From Gammaproteobacteria bacterium (GTDB lineage Bacteria > Pseudomonadota > Gammaproteobacteria > Xanthomonadales > Wenzhouxiangellaceae): a stretch of 64,000 bases of DNA. Both the position numbers and the translations under genes were made by a program. The stretch covers positions 186,001 through 250,000 of the forward strand of contig JAJFKX010000025.1 of assembly GCA_021772985.1 (NCBI GenBank), written 5' to 3'. Each line of letters opens with the position of its first letter. Within the stretch, counting starts at the first letter, position 1. The notes beneath the pieces were generated by a model. That model made no database searches and had not been told where the DNA came from. It saw nothing but the letters and a program-made list of their open reading frames with translations. This document shows, piece after piece, positions 28,706-38,689 of the stretch.

Positions 28706-28816
28706 TAGGCAGCTAACCTTTAGAGAATAAATATAACTTGCTGCCTGCCTGTAATGAGCGTAACTCAAGATGTTTTGTTGGGTACTTCAATGGTTCCTAA
28801 TCACTGGATCAGTTTT

Positions 28817-29770
28817 CTACAGCATATCAGCGCTCAGCCAATCACGCGGCTCCAGACATTTATACAGTTTTGCTTCTTCGCTATCAGCATCCGGTTGCCA
28901 GTTGTATTTCCAAATAACTTTGGGTGGCATAGACATCAAAATAGATTCTGTACGCCCATCAGATTGCAAACCAAACAACGTTCCACGGTCGTAAAGTAAA
29001 TTAAATTCAACATATCGGCCACGGCGATAAAGTTGAAATTCTTTTTGCTGTTCAATGAAGCTACTATTTTTTCTACGCTCGACAATCGGCAGGTAAGCTT
29101 TTAAGTAGCTATCCCCAACTGATTTCAGAAAATCAAAGCAGGTAGAGAATGGCCAATGGTTTAAGTCGTCAAAAAATAACCCGCCGACACCACGCGTTTC
29201 CTGACGGTGGCGCAAATAAAAATATCGATCACAATAAGCTTTGTATTCTGGATAAACCTGTTCTCCATAAGGTTCACAGGCAGATTTCGCTGTTTGATGC
29301 CAGTGCTGAATATCTTCCAACGCCGGATAAAACGGCGTAAGATCATAGCCACCACCAAACCACCAAACGGGTTGTCTATCAGGTGCTTCCGCGATAAATA
29401 ACCTGACATTCATATGGCTGGTGGGCACCCAGGGGTTTTGTGGGTGGATCACCAGTGATACTCCCATTGCCTGAAAACTACAACCAGTTAATTCAGGCCT
29501 GGCCACTGTAGCCGGCTTGGGTAGTTTTGGCCCATGGATATGTGAAAAGGCAATGCCTGCCTGCTCAAATACCTGACCATCGCGCAACACCCGGGTTACT
29601 CCACCTCCGCCTTGTTCACGGCTCCAGGCGTCATCCTGAAACTTAGCCACACCGTCGGTTTGTTCAATAGCCGCGCAGATGGTTGTCTGCAACTGTTGCA
29701 AATAAGTTTTAACTGCCTGGATATCATCGCTTGATGGTGTACTGGTGGTGGTATGTTGTTGCTCGTTCAT
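28817..29770 (-). CDS. hemF: Oxygen-dependent coproporphyrinogen III oxidase
   Basis: HemF converts coproporphyrinogen III to protoporphyrinogen IX with molecular oxygen, so this organism makes heme aerobically. The 317-residue protein has the family stretches [53 protein letters not shown] and [18 protein letters not shown]. It is cytosolic and homodimeric in the family. Its start overlaps the tsaC stop by four bases (ATGA), so the two are coupled, a pairing common in gammaproteobacteria. Confidence 0.97.
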   Translation of the reverse strand: MNEQQHTTTSTPSSDDIQAVKTYLQQLQTTICAAIEQTDGVAKFQDDAWSREQGGGGVTRVLRDGQVFEQAGIAFSHIHGPKLPKPATVARPELTGCSFQAMGVSLVIHPQNPWVPTSHMNVRLFIAEAPDRQPVWWFGGGYDLTPFYPALEDIQHWHQTAKSACEPYGEQVYPEYKAYCDRYFYLRHRQETRGVGGLFFDDLNHWPFSTCFDFLKSVGDSYLKAYLPIVERRKNSSFIEQQKEFQLYRRGRYVEFNLLYDRGTLFGLQSDGRTESILMSMPPKVIWKYNWQPDADSEEAKLYKCLEPRDWLSADML

Positions 29771-30318
29771 CGTAATAGTTTATCAGTTACCAAATCACGA
29801 ATCTGACTGGATTGGATGTGATTACTACACTGACCCACAACAATTAGGTCCAATTGATCAGGAAAATAATGCAGTACCTGCGACGTTGTTTTAGCAGGTA
29901 TCTGCATGGTTTGATTAGCACTGGTAGAAATCAAAGGTGTCTGCTTACACAATTGTAAAGCCAGTGGGTGAGCAGGGCAGCGCAAGGCGATTCTTGAACC
30001 ACCACCAGTTAACCAGTCAGGTGCTGCTTCTGAACAGGGAAATAACCAGGTAAGTGCAGCCGGCCAGCTCTGTTGTGCCTTGGGCCATAAATGTTGATAG
30101 CTGGAATCAAGCCAATCAACCACTTGCCTCAGATCATTCACTAAACTGATCAAGCCTTTGTCTTTTGTACGCTGTTTCAGGGCCAGGATTTTTGTCGCTG
30201 CATATTCATTATCAGCTGCACATCCCAACCCAAACATCGCCTCGGTTGGATAAGCAATTACCGCACCTTTTCGCAATGCCAGGCTAACTTGTTCAATGTC
30301 TGCGGTGATAATGGTCAT
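29767..30318 (-). CDS. tsaC: TsaC/YrdC threonylcarbamoyl-AMP synthase
   Basis: The 183-residue protein is the single-domain Sua5/YrdC type, which makes threonylcarbamoyl-AMP from threonine, bicarbonate and ATP for the t6A37 modification of ANN-decoding tRNAs. Visible marks are [26 protein letters not shown] (the KxR active-site region) and LISTSANQ near the end. It lies just after topA and before hemF in a run of housekeeping genes, and the 27-base gap to topA suggests co-transcription. Confidence 0.94.
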   Translation of the reverse strand: MTIITADIEQVSLALRKGAVIAYPTEAMFGLGCAADNEYAATKILALKQRTKDKGLISLVNDLRQVVDWLDSSYQHLWPKAQQSWPAALTWLFPCSEAAPDWLTGGGSRIALRCPAHPLALQLCKQTPLISTSANQTMQIPAKTTSQVLHYFPDQLDLIVVGQCSNHIQSSQIRDLVTDKLLR

Positions 30319-30345
30319 ACCTTATGACCCCTTGATAACCTCTGA

Positions 30346-32772
30346 TTAAGCAGCTTCGACAGGTTTTTTGCTGGCTTTTTTGCTGGCTTTTTTCCGCGAG
30401 GCTTTTTTCTTTTTACTCTTTTTGCTTACCTTCTTTTTCTTGCTGGTCTTTTTTGCTGCTGTTTTTTTACTGCCTTTTTTACCCCAGCGACCTTTCCGTT
30501 CGGGCGCGTTGGCCAATAATTCAATGCATTCTTCAACCGTCAACGTCTCCGGCTCACGACCCTTGGGCACACTCAGGTTCTTTTTCCCGTCCGTGATATA
30601 AGGGCCATAGCGACCACGCAACACCTGGATACCTTGTTCTTCGAAAATATTGATGGTGCGATTGGCATCAGCCTGTTTTTTCTCAGCTACCAGTTCCAAT
30701 GCCCGTTCACGGCTTACCGAATAGGGGTCATCTTCTTTTGGAAGTGAAGCGAATTTTTTACCGTAGCGCACGTACGGACCAAACCGGCCAATATTGACGA
30801 TTAATTCTTCACCTTCCGGGGTTTCCCCCAATTCGCGCGGTAGCTTGAATAATTCCAGCGCCTCTTCCAAAGTTATGCTGTTTAATTTTTGACCGGGCAG
30901 CAAGCTGGCGAAACGCGGTTTTTCTTCGTCTTCTGCCGTACCTATCTGTGCAAATGGACCATAACGCCCGAACCTGACAGAAACCGGCTCACCACTTTTT
31001 GGATCGATACCCAATTCCCGTGCCTGCCGGGCTTCAGCTCTGGATACATTTTTCTCGGTGGATTCAATCTGCTGAATAAACGGCTCCCAGAACCCCTGCA
31101 ATACCGGCAACCAGTTTTGTTCACCACGTGCAATCGCATCTAATTGATCTTCCAGTCGTGCGGTAAAATCGTAGTCAACATATCGTTCGAAATAACCAGA
31201 CAAGAACTTGGCAACCACAATGCCGGTATCCGTAGGCGTAAAGCGACGACGATCCAGCTCTACATACTCACGCTCCTGCAAAACGGAGATAATGCTGGCA
31301 TAGGTTGAGGGTCTGCCGATACCGTACTCTTCCAGCGTTTTAATCAGACTGGCTTCACTGTAACGTGGCGGTGGTTCGGTAAAATGTTGTTCTGCACGGA
31401 TATCCTTCAGGTCGATAACATCGCCTTCACCCATATCCGGCAAGCGAACCTCTTTTTGCTGCTTACCGCCGATTGGCGCTTCTTCATAGACCGATAAAAA
31501 TCCGGGTTCACCAATGGTCGACCCACTGGTCCGGAAACGGCTGTCATTAGCAGCAGCGAATTCAATTGTAACCGTATCCATTACCGCCGGAATCATCTGA
31601 CAAGCGACGCTGCGACTCCATATGAGACTGTAAATTTTGAACTGATCATCAGTTAAATACGATTTTAATTTGTCTGGCGTATGGCTGACAAGCGTAGGCC
31701 GGATAGCCTCATGTGCTTCCTGGGCATTGCGCGATTTAGTGCTGTAATAATTTGGTTTTTCGGGTAATTTGGCTGCACCAAATTGTTGACTGATTTGCGC
31801 TCGAATTTCACTAATAGCATCTTGTGCCAACGCTACTGAATCTGTACGCATATAGGTAATCAGCCCCTGATTACCACCATCAATGGCAATACCTTCATAC
31901 AATTGTTGGGCGATGCGCATAATTTTGGCTGCGGGCATACGCAATTTACGCGAAGCTTCCTGTTGCAGGGTTGAGGTAATAAACGGTGGTGAAGGCCTGC
32001 GTTTCCGTTGCCGTTTTTTCACATCGGCAACCTTTAGCTTACCGTTTGCACCTTCCAATAAGGTGGCAAGAACCTGCTGGGCATGCTCATCGTTATTAAT
32101 ATCGAACTGGTCAAGCTTTTTGCCTTCCCAACGAACCAGGTTTGCACTGAAATCAAACTTCTGCTCGGTCAAATCTGCTTCAATGGTCCAGTATTCCTGG
32201 GCAATGAAATTATCTATTTCCTCTTCACGATCAACAATCAGCCGCAAGGCGGGGGTTTGCACCCTGCCAGCCGATAGCCGCGGCTGCAGCTTTTTCCACA
32301 ACAATGGTGATAAGTTAAAACCTACCAGATAGTCCAGTGCTCGCCTAGCCTGTTGCGCATCAACCAAGTCCATCGAAACCCGTCTGGGATTGGTTACCGC
32401 TTCATTAATTGCTCGTTTGGTAATTTCGCTGAAAACCACACGGTACAACTCGCGGCCAGCCAGTAAGTTTTTATCTTTAAGAATTTCCTGAACATGCCAG
32501 GCAATCGCTTCACCTTCGCGGTCAAGATCAGTGGCCAGATATATGGCTTCGGCTTTTTTAGCCGCCTTGACGATATTATCAACATGCTTTTTATTGCGCT
32601 CAATCAACTCGTAGCGCATGGCAAAATCATTTTCCGGTTCAACCGCACCAGTTTTGGGTACCAGATCACGCACATGACCATAAGAGGCCAGCACATGGTA
32701 ATCGCTGCCCAGGTATTTATTGATAGTCGTGGCTTTGGCCGGCGACTCAACGATCAGTAGATTTTTAGCCAC
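30346..32772 (-). CDS. topA: DNA topoisomerase I
   Basis: TopA relaxes negative supercoils. The 808-residue protein begins AKNLLIVESPAKATTINKYL (Toprim), has the DLDREGEAIAWH acidic triad, and the catalytic Tyr in LITYMRTDS. The C-terminal part has three short repeats (VRFGRYGPFAQIG, VNIGRFGPYVRYG, VLRGRYGPYITDG) and no CxxC zinc fingers, unlike E. coli TopA, and ends in a roughly 45-residue tail of mostly Lys, Ser and Ala like a histone H1 tail. GTG 32772 is preferred because AAAGGCG lies before it and it matches the family N-terminus; TTG 32793 is possible. Confidence 0.95.
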   Translation of the reverse strand: MAKNLLIVESPAKATTINKYLGSDYHVLASYGHVRDLVPKTGAVEPENDFAMRYELIERNKKHVDNIVKAAKKAEAIYLATDLDREGEAIAWHVQEILKDKNLLAGRELYRVVFSEITKRAINEAVTNPRRVSMDLVDAQQARRALDYLVGFNLSPLLWKKLQPRLSAGRVQTPALRLIVDREEEIDNFIAQEYWTIEADLTEQKFDFSANLVRWEGKKLDQFDINNDEHAQQVLATLLEGANGKLKVADVKKRQRKRRPSPPFITSTLQQEASRKLRMPAAKIMRIAQQLYEGIAIDGGNQGLITYMRTDSVALAQDAISEIRAQISQQFGAAKLPEKPNYYSTKSRNAQEAHEAIRPTLVSHTPDKLKSYLTDDQFKIYSLIWSRSVACQMIPAVMDTVTIEFAAANDSRFRTSGSTIGEPGFLSVYEEAPIGGKQQKEVRLPDMGEGDVIDLKDIRAEQHFTEPPPRYSEASLIKTLEEYGIGRPSTYASIISVLQEREYVELDRRRFTPTDTGIVVAKFLSGYFERYVDYDFTARLEDQLDAIARGEQNWLPVLQGFWEPFIQQIESTEKNVSRAEARQARELGIDPKSGEPVSVRFGRYGPFAQIGTAEDEEKPRFASLLPGQKLNSITLEEALELFKLPRELGETPEGEELIVNIGRFGPYVRYGKKFASLPKEDDPYSVSRERALELVAEKKQADANRTINIFEEQGIQVLRGRYGPYITDGKKNLSVPKGREPETLTVEECIELLANAPERKGRWGKKGSKKTAAKKTSKKKKVSKKSKKKKASRKKASKKASKKPVEAA

Positions 32773-32822
32773 GATAACGCCTTTTTCTATCAATCACCTG
32801 AACAACTAACAAGGCGGGACAA

Positions 32823-33302
32823 TCAGTGCCTTGCCTCCTGTTCATCATAAAATACCAAATCTTCTATCCAGGCGTAGTTTGCTTCCTGCCCCGGCTGGTT
32901 GAATAGCACCATTAATATTACCCATTTCAAATCATCCAGATCGACATCTTCCTGTTCCAGTGCCATGCTGCGGTCAATCACGACTTCCCGACATGCAGCA
33001 TCCAGCACTCCAAGGTTTTCCAAGTGCATTAAAAAACCCCGGCATTCCGTATCCAGCCGCAGCTGTTCCTGGGTATTAAACAATCGTATTGGTGGCACAC
33101 TGTTATCATTATCTTTCACCAACATGCGCTGTTGAGCTAACTCATCCAGCCAGCGGAACGCTTTGCTGATTTCATTGGTGGTGAAACCGGCCTGGTGCAG
33201 ACTGTTTTCCAGATCATCCCTATCGGGAGCTATTTCAGGTTCGTCGTAAATATAATTTTCAAACAAGTACATCAATACATCGAGTACGTTTTCTTTCATC
33301 AA
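32823..33302 (-). CDS. smg: Smg family protein (DUF494)
   Basis: The 159-residue protein matches the DUF494/Smg family, with ENVLDVLMYLFENYIYDE at the start and a Phe/Trp-rich winged-helix-like body ending NYAWIEDLVFYDE. The family is found between dprA and topA in gamma- and betaproteobacteria, as here. Its role is not settled. It overlaps dprA by four bases, so the two genes are coupled. Confidence 0.9.
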   Translation of the reverse strand: MMKENVLDVLMYLFENYIYDEPEIAPDRDDLENSLHQAGFTTNEISKAFRWLDELAQQRMLVKDNDNSVPPIRLFNTQEQLRLDTECRGFLMHLENLGVLDAACREVVIDRSMALEQEDVDLDDLKWVILMVLFNQPGQEANYAWIEDLVFYDEQEARH

Positions 33303-34468
33303 CCAACCTCGTGTATTCGGGTCCAGTTTCCGCCAGCCTCTAAGGCCACATGGCCACGCAACTCCAGCATGAGCAGCATGGAGGAAATAGCTTCCGGCGT
33401 CAAATCTGTCACCTCGACCAGCTCGTCAAGTGTCAGTGAGTCGCCATCCAATGCTTTCCATAGCTGCCAATAATCTTCATCAAAATCAGCAGTTATAAAG
33501 TCGTTATTGTGGCTGCCAGTAACTTGTTCAATAGCCTGCTCTCGCTTGGTGTTTTCAGCCGTTTGCATCGTATTGGTTAAGCCTGCAGCCATCCTGCCTG
33601 CCTGCGGGGCAATTTCTTCCAATACCTGGCTGGCGTTTTCGACCAGCTGCGCGCCATCCCTGATCAAAGCATGACATCCCCTGCTGGTCGCATTTCTTAC
33701 TGACCCTGGAACTGCCAATGTTTCACGTCCCTGCTCCGCAGCCAATCGGGCGGTAATCAGCGAGCCGCTACGCAAACCCGCTTCAATCACCAATGTGGCG
33801 ATTGACAGACCACTAATAATACGATTCCGCGCCGGGAAATGTCCTGGGCGCGCCTCGGCTCCCAAGGCAAACTCCGAAACCAGCGCACCTTGTGCAGCAA
33901 TTCTCTGCGCCAGTTGCTTGTTGATTGCTGGATAAACCCGGTCAACACCTGTTCCCAATACAGCGATTGTCGGCTGTTGGTGCTCCAGGGCTGCGGTGTG
34001 TGCAGCAGCATCAATGCCTTCTGCCAACCCGCTGGTTATGACCAGTCCGGCAGTTGCTAGCTGTGCCGTCATCTCTGTCGTCAAAGACAAACCCGTATGA
34101 CTGGGGTTTCGGCTACCAACCAGAGCAATTTGTGGTCGCCACAAATATTCCAGATTACCGACAACGAATAGAATTATCGGTGCATTATTGATATCGGCCA
34201 ACAATTGCGGATAATCATTGTCGCCCAATACCAACATGTGATGCCGTGGCTGTTGGCACCACTTCAAATGCGCTTCGATTCGAGCGTGATCCGGTGATTT
34301 GAGCCATTGCAAGGTTTCTGCAGGCAGCTTTACATGTTGCGCAAGCGCTGCTTCCAGCATGGCAGCCGGATCAGAATAAGCTTGTTGTAGTTGACTCAGG
34401 CGCCGATTACCCAACCCCGGCGCCAAATACAGCAGCAGCCATCTAGCAGCTAATTCAAGATCCGGCAA
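33299..34468 (-). CDS. dprA: DprA/Smf, DNA processing and recombination mediator
   Basis: DprA binds incoming single-stranded DNA in natural transformation and loads RecA. The 389-residue protein has the Rossmann-like fold with IALVGSRNPSHTG, LVITSGLAEGIDAAAH, VLGTGVDRVYP and LVIEAGLRSGSLITAR, all typical. A winged-helix-like C-terminal domain follows near residues 310-385. The presence of DprA suggests transformation ability, although no com gene is in this window. The start overlaps no other gene, and the LysM protein lies 48 bases upstream. Confidence 0.95.
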   Translation of the reverse strand: MPDLELAARWLLLYLAPGLGNRRLSQLQQAYSDPAAMLEAALAQHVKLPAETLQWLKSPDHARIEAHLKWCQQPRHHMLVLGDNDYPQLLADINNAPIILFVVGNLEYLWRPQIALVGSRNPSHTGLSLTTEMTAQLATAGLVITSGLAEGIDAAAHTAALEHQQPTIAVLGTGVDRVYPAINKQLAQRIAAQGALVSEFALGAEARPGHFPARNRIISGLSIATLVIEAGLRSGSLITARLAAEQGRETLAVPGSVRNATSRGCHALIRDGAQLVENASQVLEEIAPQAGRMAAGLTNTMQTAENTKREQAIEQVTGSHNNDFITADFDEDYWQLWKALDGDSLTLDELVEVTDLTPEAISSMLLMLELRGHVALEAGGNWTRIHEVG

Positions 34469-34516
34469 ATCGACCCCGGACTATACCCACCTGACTGATT
34501 AACACAGCTAGATCAT

Positions 34517-35725
34517 CTAGAGGGTCTCATTAGGGTGACGTAAATTATCCCCTGCGCGAATTTCTCGTTTACCATCCAAAATAATGGCGTAACTTAGCAT
34601 TGGATAGCTGCGGTATACCATCAACCGTCCAGCTAATTCATCCGGAATAGTTACATTAACTTCGCTGGGTGTGCCAAAAATGCGGCGGAAGCTATCATGC
34701 CGTCCCTTGACAGGGTCTGCAATTTCCTTACCAGGCCGAAATGCTGAAAACACGTGCCCTGGCTCTACACCATCATCACTGCCAACATCCAACATCACAA
34801 TATTATTGTGCGCAGCTGTCGGGCCTATCTCAAACAAGTCCAGTACATGTGCATTATCTGGTACGACGTCCATAGCACGTGGGTAAAAGTTAGCATCATA
34901 AACATAATCGTCTATCGGCAATATATAATTTCCGACTTCAATTTCACGACGACCTTCGGTAACTTTTAAAATCGAAACATCACCTTGCTGCTTGAGTACA
35001 CGAGCGCGGGAAATTTCAAATAGTTCATAACCAATGATTGGATAATCTTTGTTATCCAATGACCTGATCCCGCGTACCAGTAGTGAATCACTACGGTATT
35101 TCGGGCGGTGAGTATCACCGGCATACCTCGGGATTAATGAACGCCGCAGATAACGTTCGCGGGTATGTTCACGGCGTGAATCCTGGTAAACAAAGTTGGT
35201 CATTGCCACCACGACTTCACTGCCCACCGGCGCCTGAAGGCCACGCACGTAGACGTTCATGCCGGTATATGCCGACATACGTTCTTCTTCAATACCTACG
35301 ATATACGGTAGCCGGTCAAATTCATCGGCATCTACCATCCGGGGGTAGCGCAAAAAACCGTCCAAATCTTTCAATGGAATTGCACTAAGTGCATCTCTTT
35401 CGTCGAGCACACGCATTTGTGGCGAGCGACGCTCAACCATCAATGCAGGGCGACCATCAAGGTAGCGTAGATTCAACACATCGCCTGGAAAGATCATATG
35501 CGGGTTGGCGACCTGTGGGTTAGCCTGCCAGATCGCCGGCCATTCCCATGGCCTGATCAAAAACTTTTGGGAAATATCCCATAAGGTATCACCAGGTTGA
35601 ACTACATACTCTTCAGGGTGATCTGGGCGGAGCTCAGGACCACTGTCTTGTTGAGCTGATAAAGGCAGCCATAGCATGCCGAGGCAAGCTAGCAATAAAA
35701 AAGCTGCTGGTATTTGACGTTTCAC
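34517..35725 (-). CDS. LysM-domain exported protein
   Basis: The protein of about 402 residues begins with a signal peptide (KRQIPAAFLLLACLGMLWLP, ending SAQQ). A LysM domain follows at about residues 40-85 (YVVQPGDTLWDISQKFL ... IFPGDVLNLRYL), which binds peptidoglycan. The remaining 300 residues are a conserved but unassigned domain. This gene is found upstream of dprA in many gammaproteobacteria and is divergent from def, as here. GTG 35725 is preferred because AGGAG lies seven bases before it and it puts the signal peptide at the N-terminus. TTG 35761 would add 12 residues. Confidence 0.88.
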   Translation of the reverse strand: MKRQIPAAFLLLACLGMLWLPLSAQQDSGPELRPDHPEEYVVQPGDTLWDISQKFLIRPWEWPAIWQANPQVANPHMIFPGDVLNLRYLDGRPALMVERRSPQMRVLDERDALSAIPLKDLDGFLRYPRMVDADEFDRLPYIVGIEEERMSAYTGMNVYVRGLQAPVGSEVVVAMTNFVYQDSRREHTRERYLRRSLIPRYAGDTHRPKYRSDSLLVRGIRSLDNKDYPIIGYELFEISRARVLKQQGDVSILKVTEGRREIEVGNYILPIDDYVYDANFYPRAMDVVPDNAHVLDLFEIGPTAAHNNIVMLDVGSDDGVEPGHVFSAFRPGKEIADPVKGRHDSFRRIFGTPSEVNVTIPDELAGRLMVYRSYPMLSYAIILDGKREIRAGDNLRHPNETL

Positions 35726-35851
35726 TTGCGGACTCCTGTATGCTAGTACCGATTCGAGCAAGGTCTTAGGTTAACGCTCAATCGCGCACCAATAATACCT
35801 TACTGGCGTGAAAATTCTATTTTAATCGGTATTTTACTATCATAAAGTGAT

Positions 35852-35863
35852 TTAATGCATTAA
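35852..35863. promoter_or_regulatory. Palindrome between LysM gene and def
   Basis: TTAATGCATTAA is a perfect 12-base palindrome about 30 bases before the def start, in the 165-base divergent region. It may be an operator or chance; AT-rich palindromes of this length are not rare. Confidence 0.3.
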
Positions 35864-35890
35864 CTCTATGATAATGAATCGCATAGTCTT

Positions 35891-36397
35891 ATGAGTCAAC
35901 TGAGCATACTTGAATACCCAGACCCTCGGCTACGCACTATTGCTACGCCGGTGGTCGATTTTAATGAAGCCTTAGAAATCCTGGTAAACAACATGCGTGA
36001 GACCATGTACCAGGCCAATGGAATTGGTCTGGCAGCTACCCAGGTGGATATACATCAACGGCTATTAGTCATGGACGTCAGCGCCGAACAAGATGATTTC
36101 ATGTTGTTTATCAACCCTGAAATTATTGCCCGGGACGGGCTGCAAACCCATGAAGAAGGGTGTTTATCAGTTCCAGGCATTTTCGCCAACGTAAAACGCG
36201 CTGAGCAGCTCAAAGTGCGCGCCCAGAGCTTGGCTGGTGAAACCTTCGAAAAGGACCTGGACGGACTTGCCGCAGTATGCCTGCAACACGAAATGGATCA
36301 TCTGCAAGGCAAACTGTTTGTTGATTATTTATCGCCGTTGAAACGCGCCATGGTCAATAAAAAGCTGGAAAAACAGCGTCGTCAGGAAGTCACCTGA
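35891..36397 (+). CDS. def: Peptide deformylase
   Basis: Def removes the formyl group from nascent proteins. The 168-residue protein has all three metal motifs: GIGLAATQV, EEGCLSVPG with the Cys ligand, and CLQHEMDHLQG with the two His and catalytic Glu. It opens the def-fmt-rsmB run and is divergent from the LysM gene. The start is ATG 35891. The family's usual length is near 168. Confidence 0.97.
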   Translation: MSQLSILEYPDPRLRTIATPVVDFNEALEILVNNMRETMYQANGIGLAATQVDIHQRLLVMDVSAEQDDFMLFINPEIIARDGLQTHEEGCLSVPGIFANVKRAEQLKVRAQSLAGETFEKDLDGLAAVCLQHEMDHLQGKLFVDYLSPLKRAMVNKKLEKQRRQEVT

Positions 36398-36443
36398 ACG
36401 ATGGAATTCCGGGTTAGTTACTAGAGCCTGAGAGGTGCAGTCT

Positions 36444-37379
36444 TTGCGCATTATCTACGCCGGCACACCGGCATTTGCAGTCCCTGCCCTAAAGTTTTTA
36501 TTGGCCAGTGAGCACCAAATAATTGCAGTATTGACTCAACCAGACCGCCCAGCAGGACGTGGCCGTAAACTACAAGCCAGCCCGGTGAAGCAATCTGTAT
36601 CAGATACCAATATTCCCATACTTCAACCGCTCAGCCTGCGTGATGAGTCTATTCAAAACCAATTACGTGGTCTAAATCCGGATTTAATGGTAGTTACTGC
36701 CTATGGCTTACTATTACCCGAAGAGGTGTTGCATCTCCCCAGATATGGGTGTTGGAACATACATGCTTCATTATTGCCGCACTGGCGGGGCGCTGCCCCG
36801 ATTCAACGGGCTATCGAAGCAGGTGATGAAATTACTGGAGTCACCATCATGCAGATGGACCGTGGACTGGATACTGGCAATATATTGAAACAACGCGAAC
36901 TGCCTATAGCAGATCATGATACTTCGGCCAGTTTACATGACAAGCTGTCCAATATCGGCGCCGATCTGCTGATTGAGTGTATCTCCATGCTAAGCAGCGG
37001 TGGCTCACTGCGACCTGAAAAGCAAAACGCTGAATTGGCTACTTATGCACCACGGCTGGACAAACCCGAAGCAGCGATCAATTGGACCGAATCGGCCATT
37101 GTGATTAGCCGAAAGGTTCGTGCCTACAACCCCTGGCCAATAAGCTGGACCGAGCTGTTGAATAAGCGCACACGAATTTGGCAGGCACACGCCTTAGAAG
37201 GTGATTATGGGAAGCCAGGCGAACTGTCTAACAGGGCTGGTAAATTGATTGTCGCATGTGCTGAAGGTGGTTTGGATATTCAATTATTGCAACCGGAAGG
37301 CAGCCGGGTTATCTCTGCGCGTGACTGGTTGAACGCGCACGGTAGCCAACTGCTTCAAGCCAAAACAGCAGAGTCATGA
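36444..37379 (+). CDS. fmt: Methionyl-tRNA formyltransferase
   Basis: Fmt formylates initiator Met-tRNA with 10-formyl-tetrahydrofolate. The protein of about 311 residues starts RIIYAGTPAFAVPAL, has the folate-site signature WNIHASLLPHWRGAAPIQRAI and a C-terminal OB-like tRNA-binding domain from about residue 205. TTG 36444 is chosen because AGAGGT lies seven bases upstream; GTG 36435 (MQSLRIIY) is a close alternative without a good ribosome site. Its stop overlaps the rsmB start by four bases. Confidence 0.95.
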   Translation: MRIIYAGTPAFAVPALKFLLASEHQIIAVLTQPDRPAGRGRKLQASPVKQSVSDTNIPILQPLSLRDESIQNQLRGLNPDLMVVTAYGLLLPEEVLHLPRYGCWNIHASLLPHWRGAAPIQRAIEAGDEITGVTIMQMDRGLDTGNILKQRELPIADHDTSASLHDKLSNIGADLLIECISMLSSGGSLRPEKQNAELATYAPRLDKPEAAINWTESAIVISRKVRAYNPWPISWTELLNKRTRIWQAHALEGDYGKPGELSNRAGKLIVACAEGGLDIQLLQPEGSRVISARDWLNAHGSQLLQAKTAES

Positions 37380-38689
37380 CCAAGAGCACCACCAACGCAC
37401 GGGAATGTGCGCTGCGGGTCTTGCTTGGAGTGTTCGATAATGGCCTAAGCTTGGATCATGCTCTGGCACAACACTTACCAGGCCTTTCCGAGCCGCGAGA
37501 TCGCGCTTTTGCGCAGCAACTGGCCTATGGTGTCCTCCGATACCATACTGCTCTCGATGATCTGGCAGGGCAATTATTGCGCAAACCTTTGGCTGACAAG
37601 CACCTCGACCTTTGCCTATGTATATGGCTTGGACTGGAACAGCTTTGGCATCTTCAATCACCCCCACATGCGGTGATTCATGCAACCGTTGAACTTGCCA
37701 GGTTGCGCAAAAAAAACTGGGCAACAGGAATGTTGAATGCTGTGCTGCGCCGTTTTCAACGCGAGCAGGTACAATTAGTTGCGGCACTCTCCAAACAACC
37801 TGACTTGCGTTATGCCTGCCCCGAATGGCTGTTGCAACGGATGCGCAATGACTGGCCTGATAACTGGATGGAAATAGCTGCAGCTGCACTGCAACAACCT
37901 CCGATGTGGTTACGAGTCAACCTTAGTAAGATCAGCCGAACAGCTTATCTGGCAGAGCTGGCCGAACAGGAAATAACTGCACAATCCGGTACTGGTATTG
38001 CCGACATATGCTTACAACAGGCATGCCCGGTACAACAATTGCCTGGCTTTGCTGATGGGCTGGTTTCAGTACAAGACAGTGCAGCTCAATGTGCCGTCCC
38101 TTTACTGGAATTAGCCGTGGGTCAAAACGTACTTGACGCTTGTGCAGCGCCCGGTGGCAAAACCACTCAGATACTGGAGAGCCAAATCGAGCTCTCATGC
38201 CTTACCGCAATAGATATCAAGCCAGCCCGGATGGTTAAAATTCATGAAAACCTGAATCGCCTGCAACTGGATTGCAAATTGATCACCGCCAATGCTATCG
38301 ATTTGGAAACCTGGTGGGATGGCAATTATTATGACCGCATCTTACTGGATGCCCCGTGTTCTGCCAGTGGTGTTATTCGTAGGCATCCTGATATCAAGCA
38401 ACGTTTGCAGTCAAAAGATATAGAACGCCTGGGCAAGCTGCAGCAGCAATTACTCACAAAGCTCTGGTCTGCCTTGTGTCCAGGCGGTATGCTGGTTTAT
38501 GTAACCTGTTCTATATTTAGTGAGGAAAACCAGCAGGTAGTGTCAGATTTTTTAGCAACACACCCGGATGCGCGGCTAGCGCCCTTCAGCATGCCTATTG
38601 GTCAGCAAATCGACCCGGGTTGGCAAATCCTTCCCGGCCCGGACAATACAGATGGTCTGTTTTTTGCGCGTCTACAAAAAATCGATTAG
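37376..38689 (+). CDS. rsmB: 16S rRNA m5C967 methyltransferase RsmB
   Basis: RsmB methylates C967 of 16S rRNA with S-adenosylmethionine. The 437-residue protein has the NusB-like N-terminal domain (about residues 1-140) and a Rossmann methyltransferase domain with VLDACAAPGGKTTQI, LLDAPCSASGVIRRHPDIK carrying the catalytic Cys, and LVYVTCSIFSEEN with the second Cys. Its start overlaps fmt by four bases and its end overlaps the DUF4390 gene by about 38 bases. Confidence 0.96.
   Translation: MTKSTTNARECALRVLLGVFDNGLSLDHALAQHLPGLSEPRDRAFAQQLAYGVLRYHTALDDLAGQLLRKPLADKHLDLCLCIWLGLEQLWHLQSPPHAVIHATVELARLRKKNWATGMLNAVLRRFQREQVQLVAALSKQPDLRYACPEWLLQRMRNDWPDNWMEIAAAALQQPPMWLRVNLSKISRTAYLAELAEQEITAQSGTGIADICLQQACPVQQLPGFADGLVSVQDSAAQCAVPLLELAVGQNVLDACAAPGGKTTQILESQIELSCLTAIDIKPARMVKIHENLNRLQLDCKLITANAIDLETWWDGNYYDRILLDAPCSASGVIRRHPDIKQRLQSKDIERLGKLQQQLLTKLWSALCPGGMLVYVTCSIFSEENQQVVSDFLATHPDARLAPFSMPIGQQIDPGWQILPGPDNTDGLFFARLQKID

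Noticed and set aside
37374-37889. A 171-codon open frame on the minus strand
   Set aside because: It is antisense to rsmB, which has full catalytic motifs; the product is unrecognisable.
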